A DNA stretch of 64,000 bases, taken from assembly GCF_001613305.1 (NCBI RefSeq), contig NZ_BDCC01000023.1, forward strand, positions 17,441-81,440, written 5' to 3'. Below the pieces are notes generated by a model. That model searched no databases, had not been told where the DNA came from, and saw nothing but the letters and a program-made list of their open reading frames with translations. A program made the translations under genes and the position numbers. This stretch comes from Nocardia vaccinii NBRC 15922 (GTDB taxonomy: Bacteria > Actinomycetota > Actinomycetes > Mycobacteriales > Mycobacteriaceae). Positions 41,240 through 49,908 of this stretch are shown here, piece after piece. The first letter of the stretch is position 1, and every line of letters starts with the position of its first letter.

Positions 41240-42853
41240 TCAGGAGATGTCGTTGTACCGGCGGCTGGCGGCATGCCAGGCGCGATTACCGCCCATCCAC
41301 GCCCACAGGCCGCCCAGGAACCGGCGCAGAGCCGGCGAGCCCTCGGCCGCGAGGATCGCGGCCTCGCATTCGAAACGACGCATCAGCTCGTCGTGCACCT
41401 CGGCGGTCTGCAGGATCGCATCGCGGCGGCTGCAGCGCTGTTCGGCGGCCAGCACGGTCGGCAGGTTGAACTCCCGGCCGTTGGACAGATCCTCGCGGGC
41501 CATCGAATACAGATCGTTGACCATTTGAGCGGTCAGCGCGGCGGTGGTCACCACCCGCCGCACGCGGGGATCGGTGTATTCGGCGGCGCCGAGTTCGTAG
41601 CCGCCGACCGCGTCGATGGGCGCCATACACGGCAGAAAACTGTGCGGCTGCCGGTTGGCGAGGTACTCCCACACCGGTGGCATCCGGTGCGCGGCCCGCC
41701 ATCCGGCCTCGGCGGTGAGTGCGATGAACCACCCGGCGATCTCGGTGCGCAACCGCGCCACCTGAGCCGGGGTGGCGAATTGCGCGAGATGGTCGAACGA
41801 GGTGCGGAAGGCTCGCAGGATCGGATCGGATCCCAGCGCCCGCTCGAGCCGCACCTGATATTTCGCCGGTAGGTGGACCGGATCCATCACGGCGGCAGCC
41901 ATTTCCAGTCTCGGGCCCAGTTCGGCCTCCGCGTTCGACGGGGTGCCGTCGGGTGCGTGGTCGTCCGCGTTCTCCTCGCAGTAGTAGTCGTCGACCGACC
42001 ACTCCGATACCGCGCATTTCGCCGCCGCCAGCAGGCGATCCGGATCGTCGCAATCCGGATGCGCCAACATGATGAGCCGTCCGAAATCGGCGTTGCGGAG
42101 GTCGTCCAGGCGTCCCTCGTAGAGCCCGATCGATCGGGCCCACAGCAAGATTCCCTCGTTGACGGCCTCGGCGAGGGCGGGATCGTCCCGAATCGGGGGC
42201 GGACAGTACAGCGCCGGGATGGGCGACCTCGAGCTCGTATCGGATTCGCCGGATTCCGCATCGTCGCGACCCGGTGAAGCGGTGGCCGGTCCCGCCCGCG
42301 AGATCCGGGACAAGACCGAATCGAGTGTGCTGCCCAGCGATCCGGACAGCGGATCGTCGCGTATCGGCGGGACCGGCGATCCCGGCGGGGCGGCGAGTGT
42401 GGTGCCGCGGCGGGGCTGGACACGGATCGATGACGTCCCGATCCCGGTCGGCCCCAACGGGATTCGCGGGTTCCTGTTACCCGATTCGTCCGGCGCATCG
42501 GACTCCGGCGCGGCTCGCCCATCGGAATGGGTCGTGAATCCATCTGCGGTAGTAGGGGGTTCGTTACCGATGCCGGAGTACGACGTATCCAGGGCCGATA
42601 TGTCCGTGGGTGCAGGAGTGAGCAGCAGTCCCGCCGCGCCGAGGCCGGCCGGGCCGAGCAGGCGCGAGGGGATGGTCCCCGCGGTCATCGCGGTCAGCTG
42701 ATCCGAATGTTCCTGGGGGACCGCGGTTTCAGGTCTGCCCGACCACGCCGGGGTGGCCGGGGGAGCGTTGTCCGGATCACCGAGCAGAGCCGCGATCACC
42801 GTGGCCGCCTCGGAGGCGGCGGGGGGCGCCGCGGCGCGTGAGAGCAGCGACAT
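41240..42853 (-). CDS. 2-Methylisoborneol synthase (terpene cyclase) with long N-terminal cargo-type extension
   Basis: A class I terpene cyclase, 537 residues. The catalytic domain begins at LYCPPPIRDDPALAEAVN (about 215-232). It has the acidic metal motif DDYYCEE (288-294) and NDLYSMARE (446-454, the NSE triad Asn-Ser-Glu), as in 2-MIB synthases, which cyclise 2-methyl-GPP to 2-methylisoborneol. The first about 210 residues are Pro/Ser/Gly/Asp-rich and predicted disordered. They include RIPLGPTGIGTSSIRVQP and a second PPIRDDP copy at about 162-168. Such extensions act as cargo-loading domains for family 2B encapsulins; the shell gene is 14 bp upstream. Start ATG 42853 (MSLLSR). Confidence 0.92.
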   Translation of the reverse strand: MSLLSRAAAPPAASEAATVIAALLGDPDNAPPATPAWSGRPETAVPQEHSDQLTAMTAGTIPSRLLGPAGLGAAGLLLTPAPTDISALDTSYSGIGNEPPTTADGFTTHSDGRAAPESDAPDESGNRNPRIPLGPTGIGTSSIRVQPRRGTTLAAPPGSPVPPIRDDPLSGSLGSTLDSVLSRISRAGPATASPGRDDAESGESDTSSRSPIPALYCPPPIRDDPALAEAVNEGILLWARSIGLYEGRLDDLRNADFGRLIMLAHPDCDDPDRLLAAAKCAVSEWSVDDYYCEENADDHAPDGTPSNAEAELGPRLEMAAAVMDPVHLPAKYQVRLERALGSDPILRAFRTSFDHLAQFATPAQVARLRTEIAGWFIALTAEAGWRAAHRMPPVWEYLANRQPHSFLPCMAPIDAVGGYELGAAEYTDPRVRRVVTTAALTAQMVNDLYSMAREDLSNGREFNLPTVLAAEQRCSRRDAILQTAEVHDELMRRFECEAAILAAEGSPALRRFLGGLWAWMGGNRAWHAASRRYNDIS

Positions 42854-42867
42854 GGCAAGGCCTTTCG

Positions 42868-44274
42868 TCAGTCGCTCTGCCTGGCGACCAGGACGTTGTC
42901 CAAAATGCCCAGCGCGTCCGGTACGAGGACCGCCGTGGAGTAGTAACAGCTGATCAGGTAGGAGATGATCGATTGGTCGTCGATGCCCTTGAAGCGGACG
43001 TTCAGGCTCGGCTCGTACTCGTCGGGTATTCCGGTCTGGTGCAGGCCGACGACGCCCTGTTCCTGCTCCCCGGTGCGCATCGCCAGGATCGATGTGGTCT
43101 GGTTCTCGCTCACCGGAATCTTGCCGCACGGATAGATCGGCACGCCGCGCCAGGACGGAACACGGTGGCCGTTGATCTCCACCGGATCCGGGTACAGCCC
43201 GCGCTTGTTGCATTCGCGGCCGAACGCGGCGATCGCCTTCGGATGTGCCAGAAAGAGTTTCGTGCTGCGACGCATGCTCAGCAGCTCGTCCATGTCGTCC
43301 GGGGTGGGCGCGCCGTGCTCGGTGTAGATGCGCTGTTTGAGGTCGCAGTTGTTGAGCAGACCGAAATCCGGGTTGTTGACCAGATCGTTCTCGCGCCGTT
43401 CGTACAGGGCCTCGATGGTCAACCGCAGTTGCTGCTCGATCTGGTTGTGCGGCTCGTTGAACAGATCCGCGACCCGGCTGTGTACGCGCAGAACGCTTTG
43501 CGCCAAACTCAATTCGTATTCCCGCGGCGAAGCGTCGAAGTCCACGAACGTACCCTGCAGCAGCGGCTCGCCCGCGTGTCCCGAGGAGATCTCGATCTCG
43601 GCCTCGCCGTACTTGTTCTGGGCTTTGGCCGGTGTCGCGGCGATCCGGTCGAACTGTTCACGCAGCGCCGGGATCTCCTCGGTGATCCGGTCCAACGCGT
43701 TGCGCGGCAGGGACAGCAGAGTGGTATGCGTCGCGGTCCGGACGGTCACCGGCCAGATCGCATTGGGATCGACGAGCATGGCGTCACCGATGTAGTCGCC
43801 GTCGGCGAGCATGCCGAGCTTGGTCGTCTCGCCGAAATCGCCGCTGCCGATCTTGTTGAGTTTGCCGTGCACGATCAGCAGCAGCTGATCCATCGGATTG
43901 CCGAATTCGGCCAGGACAGTGCCGGGTTCGAGATCCCGCTGCTCGAAGCGCTCCGCGAGCGCGCGCAGGGTCTCCTCATCCTCGAAGTCCCGCAGCGGCG
44001 GCAGTTCCTGAAGTTCCAGTGGGATGACGCGCGCTCGGCCGCCGTCGATGGCGAACTCCACCTCGCCGTTGCCGAGAGTGTGGGTCAGACGCCGGTTGAC
44101 GCGGTAGATGCCGCCGTGGACCTGCACCCACGGCAGGGCGCGGGTCAGCCACCGGGAGCTGATGCCCTGCATCTGCGGTTCGGATTTGGTGGTATGCGCG
44201 AGTTGGTGAGCGGCGGTGGTGGACAGGGTCTTACGGACGTGGTTGTCGGTGTTCACCGGAAGTTCGATGGTCAT
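42868..44274 (-). CDS. Family 2B encapsulin shell protein with cyclic-nucleotide-binding domain
   Basis: A 468-residue HK97-fold shell protein of encapsulin family 2B. An N-terminal arm (NTDNHVRKTLSTTAAHQLAHTTK) and RWLTRALPWVQVHGGIYRVN precede a cNMP-binding domain inserted at about 108-200 (DLEPGTVLAEFGNPMDQLLLIVHGKL, GDYIGDAMLVD, TVRTATHTTLLSLPR, in segments). The HK97 part continues with GEPLLQGTFVDFDASPREYELS and ends in ISYLISCYYSTAVLVPDALGILDNVLV. Related proteins self-assemble and package terpene cyclases or prenyltransferases. The shell gene leads the 2-methylisoborneol operon. The role of the cNMP domain is unsolved. ATG 44274 has GAGGACC upstream. Confidence 0.9.
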   Translation of the reverse strand: MTIELPVNTDNHVRKTLSTTAAHQLAHTTKSEPQMQGISSRWLTRALPWVQVHGGIYRVNRRLTHTLGNGEVEFAIDGGRARVIPLELQELPPLRDFEDEETLRALAERFEQRDLEPGTVLAEFGNPMDQLLLIVHGKLNKIGSGDFGETTKLGMLADGDYIGDAMLVDPNAIWPVTVRTATHTTLLSLPRNALDRITEEIPALREQFDRIAATPAKAQNKYGEAEIEISSGHAGEPLLQGTFVDFDASPREYELSLAQSVLRVHSRVADLFNEPHNQIEQQLRLTIEALYERRENDLVNNPDFGLLNNCDLKQRIYTEHGAPTPDDMDELLSMRRSTKLFLAHPKAIAAFGRECNKRGLYPDPVEINGHRVPSWRGVPIYPCGKIPVSENQTTSILAMRTGEQEQGVVGLHQTGIPDEYEPSLNVRFKGIDDQSIISYLISCYYSTAVLVPDALGILDNVLVARQSD

Positions 44275-45157
44275 GCTGCGGTCCTCACCTCGAGATTGCC
44301 ACACGACATCGGCGGCAATTTGCGTACAGGGAGATGCGGCAGGCGACAGATGCCTGCGGAAACCGAAATCTCAAGCGAATCGGGTAGCGCGACAGTGCGA
44401 TCCAGCACTCCGATGATAGGCACGGGATGAGCGGGAGTGTGGCGGAATCGGAGAAGACGACGCGGTAGCAAACAGCTCGTAACAATGTGGCATCGGTGCG
44501 CCGGGCGGGCCAATCCGTACCGCCTGCCAGCCGACACGCGGGGTTCGGGTCGCCACTTCGCCACGCGGATCACGACGTTCACGCCATTTTCTTTTCCGCC
44601 CGTAAACACCGTGCACACCTTGGGAATTCATTCCCATCCCACCTCGACGAGTCCGTTCGGACTCCGATCCGGTTGTGCCACACCAGTGTCCGGTCGATCT
44701 CGCGAACGATCCGATCGCCGCCGCGTTCTCGGGTCTGCGTCGGTGCCAGGCGCCGCCGGGGGGACTGTGATCGTCGTCCGGGTGCAGCGGGTCTGCGGGC
44801 TTCCAGCCGCCAGTCCCGCGCATACGAGGCCGTGCCCAGGCGCGATCGAGCTACCCCGTGGACGGGCGTCGATCGGCGAGCCTTCGATCCGGCTCCGGGA
44901 AACACCACGGCTGCCGGCCGGACAACGCCGACGGCTCCGGTTCGCGGCCCGTCTCCCCGTCGGGACGCGTCGCAGGTGCGGGAACGACTGCCCGGCGGCA
45001 AGGCTTCCGGGGCCGTGAACCCGCTGCGTGAACCGGAGCCCGGAAAAAGCCGCACCCGCCGAAACGGAGCGGAGCTCGAAGACAGAGCTAAGCTCGACTC
45101 GTCAGACAAGGAGCCCGTGGCGGGGCGCCACGCACGAGGTGAGGGCTGGGAGCTACC
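44275..45157. other. 880-bp intergenic region between encapsulin operon and lipase/ligase gene
   Basis: No gene is supported here; open frames exist but are Arg/Ser/Pro-rich and lack ribosome binding sites. It holds GCAGGC-N7-GCCTGC at 44339-44357 in the encapsulin leader and two 16-bp perfect palindromes at 44621-44636 and 44649-44664. The region must contain the divergent promoters for both flanking genes; I cannot fix their -10/-35 elements. Confidence 0.6.
44621..44664. promoter_or_regulatory. Pair of 16-bp palindromes in the encapsulin upstream region
   Basis: TGGGAATTCATTCCCA (44621-44636) and GAGTCCGTTCGGACTC (44649-44664) are each 7-bp inverted repeats with a 2-bp centre; their midpoints are 28 bp apart. 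They differ in sequence, so two different factors, or operator plus hairpin, are possible. They lie about 350-390 bp upstream of the encapsulin start. Confidence 0.45.
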
Positions 45158-48115
45158 GTGAAGTTAACAGGGCGATCGGTCATCGGATCGGTGCGGCGGC
45201 TGGTAGCCACCGCACAGAACGGGCTGGAGGTGATCCGGTTCGGCGGGCTGTCCCACGACGTGGAGGCCTCGCCGTACGAGGTCGCCGAGCGCAAGCGGAT
45301 GTACCGGCTGCGCCATTACTTCCCCGACGACGTCCCCGCCGCCGACGCGGGCCGTCCGGTCGCGCTGCTCGTCCCGCCCCTGATGGTCAGCGCCGACATC
45401 TACGACGTGAACGCCGAGGGCGGCGCGGTCGGCATCCTCAATCGCGCCGGAATCGACTGCTGGGTCCTGGATTTCGGGTCTCCGGCCACGGAGGAGGGCG
45501 GTTGGCAGCGCGATCTGGCCGACCACGTCGTCGCGTTGAACAGCGCCATCGATACGGTGAACGAACTGACCGGACGCGGTGTCCATCTGATGGGATATTC
45601 GCAGGGCGGCATGTTCGCCTACCAGACCGCTGCCTATCGCTACGGCAAGGGTGTGGACAGCATCGTCACCTTCGGCAGCCCGGTGGACATCGTCGCCGGA
45701 CTGCCGTTCGGCTTGCCGCAGGGGCTGGTGTCCGAGGTCGCGGATTTCGTCGCCGATCACGTGTTGACCAGGCTGCCGATCACCGATTCGATGGTCCGGC
45801 TGGGCTTCCAGATGCTCGATCCGGTCAAAACCGCCAAATCCCGCCTGGACTTCCTGCGTCAGCTGCACGACCGGGAGGCGTTGCTGCCCAAGGAACGTCA
45901 GCGCCGCTTCCTCGAACACGACGGGTGGGTGGGCTATTCCGGGCCCGCCGCAGCGGACCTGCTCAAGCAGTTCGTCGCACACAACCGGATGATGGTGGGT
46001 GGCTTCGTAATTCGTGACCGTCCGGTTTCGCTGGCCGAAATCGAATGCCCGATTCTGGCCTTCGTCGGCGAGGTGGACGATATCGGCCAGCCGGCGGCCG
46101 TGCGCGGGATCGTGCGCGCCGCGCCGAACGCCGAGGTCTACGAGGCATCGGTGGTGGCGGGACATTTCGGTCTGGTCGCCGGGAGTACGGCCACCACCCG
46201 GACCTGGCCGCTGGTGCGGGACTGGGTGCGCTGGCTCGGCGGGGAGGGCGACCGGCCCGAGGCGATCGTCCCGATGGCCGCACACGTCGAGGTGAATCCG
46301 CAGCGTTCGGCGGCGACCCGGGTGGTGCACGCCGCGGGCACGCTGGCCGAGGCGGGCGCCGGGCTGGGCAGTGCGCTGGGTTCGATCGCGAACAACACGT
46401 TGCGCGGCTCGGTGGAGTTGACCGGCGAGGCCGCCCGCGCGCTGCCGCGCTTGACACGGCTGGGCATGATCCAGCCGCACACCCGGATCTCCTTGGGACG
46501 CTTGCTGACCGAGCAGGCGCGTCGCGCGCCGCTGCGGGATCTGTTCCTGTTCGACGATCGCGTGCACACCAACGAGGCGGTGGGTGCCCGGATCGACAAC
46601 GTGGTGCGCGGGCTGATCTCGGCGGGTGTGCGCCCGGCGAGCCGGGTCGGGGTGCTGATGGAAACCAGGCCCAGCGCGTTGGCGGCGGTGGCCGCGCTCT
46701 CGCGGCTGGGCGCGGTGGCGGTGCTGCTCGCGCCCGGCAGTGAGATCGCGCGTGCGGTGGAGTTGACCGGCGCTGGCGTGATCATCGCCGATCCGGAGAA
46801 CTTGTGCGATGCGGCCGCGGCGGCCGGGCGCGTTCTGGTGCTCGGCGGCGGTGATGCCCGCGAACTGTCGATCCCGCCGGACGCGGATGTGATCGACCTC
46901 GAGCAGATCGATCCGGCCGGGGTGAGTCTGCCCGGCTGGTACCGCCCGGACCCCGGACTGGCGCGCGAACTGGCCTTCGTCCTGGTCACCGGCACCGGTG
47001 CGAAACTGGATCTGAAGTACATCACCAATCATCGCTGGGCGCTGTCCGCGTTCGGCACCGCCACGGCGGCGGATTTGGATCGCCGTGACACCGTGTACTG
47101 CCTTGCGCCGCTACATCATTCGTCCGGCCTCCTGGTCAGCCTGGGCGGTGCGGTGGCGGGCGGCAGCCGGATCGCGCTGGCTCGTTCGCTGGACCCGGCC
47201 CGATTCGTCGAGGAGGTGCACCGCTACGGAGTCACCGTCGTCACCTACACCTGGACGATGTTGCGCGACATCCTCGACGCGGACACCTTCCCCAACGGCC
47301 ATCCGCATCCGATCCGGCTGTTCATCGGCTCGGGCATGCCCGCGGGCCTGTGGCGGCGGACGGTCGAAAGGTTCGCTCCCGCAAGGGTTCTGGAGTTCTA
47401 TGCCTCGATCGAGGGCGATGTGGTGCTGGCCAACGTGGCCGGGACCAAACTCGGCTGCAAGGGCCGCCCGGTGCCGGGTACCGCGCGGGTCGAGCTGATC
47501 TCCTACGATTCCACGACGGGCCGGATCCACACCGACGCACAGGGTTTCGCGCGCCGTACCGCGGACAACGAGGTGGGTCTGCTGATCGGGAAGGCGTCCG
47601 AGGCCGTGGACATCTCCCAGGGTGGCCTGCGCGGGGTGTTCGCGCCGGGCGATGCGTGGATGCCGACGGAGAACCTGTTCCGCCGCGACAGTGACGGTGA
47701 CTACTGGCTGATGGATCGCCGCGACACCGTCATCCATACCGCACGCGGCCCGGTCTACGCCCAGCCGATCGTGGACGCGCTCAACGACATCAGCGCCGTG
47801 GATATGGAGGTCGCGTTCGGGTACACCGCCGCCCCCGGGCGCACGCTGGCCGTGGCCGGGGTGAGCGTGCGCGAGGGCTACCGCCTCGACCCCAAGGACG
47901 TCACCGAGGCGCTTCGCTCGCTGGATCCGGCCCGTCGCCCCGATCTGGTCTATCTGGTCGATGAGATTCCCCGTAGCTCGACCTACCGCCCGTCGACCCG
48001 CGCCGTCGAGGCGGCATTCGAACTGCGGTCCGGCCCCACCGTCTGGTACCGGGCGCCGGCCGCCGAAAGCTACGAGCCGCTCAGCGACGCCGTCCTGGCC
48101 ACGCTCACCGACTGA
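45158..48115 (+). CDS. Fused alpha/beta hydrolase (PhaC-like) and acyl-CoA-synthetase-like protein, Rv1683 type
   Basis: A 985-residue two-domain protein. Residues about 30-370 form a PHA-synthase-like alpha/beta hydrolase with VPPLMVSADIYDVN, the nucleophile elbow MGYSQGGMF (Ser about 147), VGEVDDIG and VVAGHFGLVAG (catalytic His). Residues about 440-985 are an AMP-binding fold. The adenylation motifs are degenerate: the P-loop reads VLVTGTGAKLDLKY instead of a TSGTTGxPK-type loop, and the A10 lysine region reads IPRSSTYRPSTR without Lys. The same fusion exists as M. tuberculosis Rv1683, linked to triacylglycerol/long-chain acyl metabolism. The next genes keep the Rv1684-Rv1687c order. Confidence 0.85.
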   Translation: MKLTGRSVIGSVRRLVATAQNGLEVIRFGGLSHDVEASPYEVAERKRMYRLRHYFPDDVPAADAGRPVALLVPPLMVSADIYDVNAEGGAVGILNRAGIDCWVLDFGSPATEEGGWQRDLADHVVALNSAIDTVNELTGRGVHLMGYSQGGMFAYQTAAYRYGKGVDSIVTFGSPVDIVAGLPFGLPQGLVSEVADFVADHVLTRLPITDSMVRLGFQMLDPVKTAKSRLDFLRQLHDREALLPKERQRRFLEHDGWVGYSGPAAADLLKQFVAHNRMMVGGFVIRDRPVSLAEIECPILAFVGEVDDIGQPAAVRGIVRAAPNAEVYEASVVAGHFGLVAGSTATTRTWPLVRDWVRWLGGEGDRPEAIVPMAAHVEVNPQRSAATRVVHAAGTLAEAGAGLGSALGSIANNTLRGSVELTGEAARALPRLTRLGMIQPHTRISLGRLLTEQARRAPLRDLFLFDDRVHTNEAVGARIDNVVRGLISAGVRPASRVGVLMETRPSALAAVAALSRLGAVAVLLAPGSEIARAVELTGAGVIIADPENLCDAAAAAGRVLVLGGGDARELSIPPDADVIDLEQIDPAGVSLPGWYRPDPGLARELAFVLVTGTGAKLDLKYITNHRWALSAFGTATAADLDRRDTVYCLAPLHHSSGLLVSLGGAVAGGSRIALARSLDPARFVEEVHRYGVTVVTYTWTMLRDILDADTFPNGHPHPIRLFIGSGMPAGLWRRTVERFAPARVLEFYASIEGDVVLANVAGTKLGCKGRPVPGTARVELISYDSTTGRIHTDAQGFARRTADNEVGLLIGKASEAVDISQGGLRGVFAPGDAWMPTENLFRRDSDGDYWLMDRRDTVIHTARGPVYAQPIVDALNDISAVDMEVAFGYTAAPGRTLAVAGVSVREGYRLDPKDVTEALRSLDPARRPDLVYLVDEIPRSSTYRPSTRAVEAAFELRSGPTVWYRAPAAESYEPLSDAVLATLTD

Positions 48116-48279
48116 CCGGCGAGCCGCCGGGCGCGGTCCCGCGACGCCGGAGAAATGCCTGGACAGGTGCCAGGTCTTCGACAGTCGGTGGCACCACCGG
48201 CCGGTGCGGCCGTGTCCTGCGGCGCCCGGCTGTCGATGCCGTCACCGCGGCCCGCGGGTTGCCCGGTAGGTTGTCGGTC

Positions 48280-48501
48280 ATGCCGGAGGAAACCTTGGAC
48301 CCCACTCTGCTGAGCCTGCTGGCCTGCCCGCAGGACAAGGGCCCGCTGTCGCTGGTCCGCACCGAGGACGGTGCGAGTGTGCTCTACAACCCGCGACTGC
48401 GCCGCGCCTACCCGATCGATGACGGAATTCCGGTGTTGCTTGTGGACGAGGCCCGTGACGTGGGCGACGCCGAGCACGAGGCGTTCACCGCCCAGGGCTG
48501 A
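48280..48501 (+). CDS. Trm112-family protein
   Basis: A 73-residue small protein with LDPTLLSLLACPQDKGPLSL and the C-terminal RRAYPIDDGIPVLLVDEAR typical of the Trm112/YcaR family. In eukaryotes and archaea Trm112 is an activating partner of several methyltransferases; the bacterial role is open. Only one of the possible zinc cysteines (CPQD) is present, so no zinc knuckle is expected. ATG 48280 is chosen over an in-frame ATG at 48259. It corresponds in position to M. tuberculosis Rv1684c-type small proteins. Confidence 0.82.
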   Translation: MPEETLDPTLLSLLACPQDKGPLSLVRTEDGASVLYNPRLRRAYPIDDGIPVLLVDEARDVGDAEHEAFTAQG

Positions 48502-48517
48502 GGCGAAGGCCGAGCCG

Positions 48518-49150
48518 TCAGGCGTCGGCGGGCGGCAGGTCCAGGTCGCCGGTGAGATAGCGCTGCAGTGACGGCCCGACGAGCCGCGCGACTTCGGCGG
48601 CGCTCATCGAGACGATCGGCTCGATGCCCACGATCTTGCGGGCCAGGAGCACCCCGCCCATCTGTGCCACCGCCAGTGCCACCCGGGTATAGCCGGAGCC
48701 GGGTGGTGAATCCACCCGGTCGCGAACGTCTCGCAGAATGACCTCGAGCACGAAGCTGCGGACCAGCGCGGCGTCACCGCCACCGAGTATGGCGCGGAAC
48801 GCGGCGATCGCGGAGGCGCCGACGGGGGAGTCCCACACCCCGATCACCGTGCGCACGATCGTCTCACCGAGCGCGTCGACCGGCGCGGCCGCGATGTGCG
48901 CCCGGATGACGTCGGTATCGACCGGCACATTCACCACGGCGGTGAGCAACTCCTGCTTGGTGCCGAAATAGTGATGTACCAGAGCGGGATCCACACCCGC
49001 GGCGCTCGCGATGGAACGGACCGAAGCCTTGTCGAATCCGACCTCGGCGAACCGCTTGCGGGCGGCGTCGAGGATCGCCTCGCGAGTTCCGGACTGTCCG
49101 GGACGTCGCCCGCTGCGGCCGGAGGCGGTGGTCGCGGCCGGTTCGCTCAC
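48518..49150 (-). CDS. TetR-family transcriptional regulator
   Basis: A 210-residue TetR regulator. HTH: GTREAILDAARKRFAEVGFDKASVRSIASAAGVDPALVHHYFGTKQELL (about 20-67, in segments). It is the last gene of an ABC ATPase-permease-TetR operon; its GTG overlaps the permease stop by 4 nt. It most likely represses this exporter in response to an exported compound, through the two GTGTTGAATTC repeats upstream of the operon. This arrangement parallels Rv1685c-Rv1687c. Confidence 0.9.
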   Translation of the reverse strand: MSEPAATTASGRSGRRPGQSGTREAILDAARKRFAEVGFDKASVRSIASAAGVDPALVHHYFGTKQELLTAVVNVPVDTDVIRAHIAAAPVDALGETIVRTVIGVWDSPVGASAIAAFRAILGGGDAALVRSFVLEVILRDVRDRVDSPPGSGYTRVALAVAQMGGVLLARKIVGIEPIVSMSAAEVARLVGPSLQRYLTGDLDLPPADA

Positions 49151-49908
49151 GCCGTGCGCCTGCGTAGCGTCGCAGCGCCCAAAGCCAGTGAGACAACGGC
49201 GAACACGGCCACGATGCCCACGTCATGCCACATCTGCCCGGTCGCCCCGGTATACCGCGACACCTGTTGCAGCGCGTCGACCGCATAACTCAGCGGCAGC
49301 ACATTGCTGATCACCTCGAGCCAGCGTGGCAGCTGACCGCGCGGCACCAGCAATCCGCACAGGAAGAACTGCGGTCCGACGATGAGCGGCATGAACTGCA
49401 CGGCCTGAAACTCGGTGCGCGCGAACGCACTTGCCAGCAGACCCAGTGCCACGCCCAGTACGGCATCGAGGACCGCGATCAGCAGTACCAGCCAGACGCT
49501 GCCCGCCGAATGCATTCCCAGCAGCCAGAACGCCACCAGACAGGCGAGCGCCGCCTGCGCCGTGGCCGCCAGGGAGAAGGCCGAGCCGTATCCGGCCAGC
49601 AGATCCAGCTTCGACAGCGGAGTGGTCATCAGGCGTTCCAGTGTGCCGGAGGTTCTTTCGCGCTGCATGGCGATCGCGGTGATCAGGAACATCACGATGA
49701 ACGGCAGGATGCCGAGCATGCTGATGCCGACCCGGTCGAACACGGTCGGCACGCCCGGCCTCGAGGGCAGGTCCTGGTAGACGAAATACAGCAGCACCAT
49801 CAGCAGCGTCGGCACCAGGGCCAGCATGGCCACCGTGCGCCGATCCGCGCGCAACTGCCGCAGAATTCGGCCGGTCGTGGCGGAGTAACAGCTCAAAGTC
49901 GTTGTCAT
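49147..49908 (-). CDS. ABC-2 type exporter permease
   Basis: A 253-residue DrrB-like permease with six hydrophobic segments. It shows MQRERTSGTLERLMTTPLSKLDLLAGY, a conserved cytoplasmic loop of ABC-2 permeases, and MPLIVGPQFFLCGLLVPRGQLPRWLEVISNVLPLSYAVDAL, the family C-terminal block. The ATG overlaps the ATPase stop (ATGA). It probably exports a lipid or drug-like molecule; the substrate is unknown. Confidence 0.9.
   Translation of the reverse strand: MTTTLSCYSATTGRILRQLRADRRTVAMLALVPTLLMVLLYFVYQDLPSRPGVPTVFDRVGISMLGILPFIVMFLITAIAMQRERTSGTLERLMTTPLSKLDLLAGYGSAFSLAATAQAALACLVAFWLLGMHSAGSVWLVLLIAVLDAVLGVALGLLASAFARTEFQAVQFMPLIVGPQFFLCGLLVPRGQLPRWLEVISNVLPLSYAVDALQQVSRYTGATGQMWHDVGIVAVFAVVSLALGAATLRRRTA

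Noticed and set aside
41240..43213. Longer start for the 2-methylisoborneol synthase reaching into the encapsulin gene
   Set aside because: The extra sequence is a shadow of the encapsulin C-terminus; MSLLSR at 42853 is the natural start.
44437..45161. Open frames in the 880-bp gap before the lipase/ligase gene
   Set aside because: Arg/Ser/Pro-rich, no start with a ribosome binding site, no motif; treated as intergenic.
48116..48279. CACCGGCCGGTG palindrome after the lipase/ligase gene
   Set aside because: A GC-only 12-bp palindrome is expected by chance in such DNA and has no supporting context.
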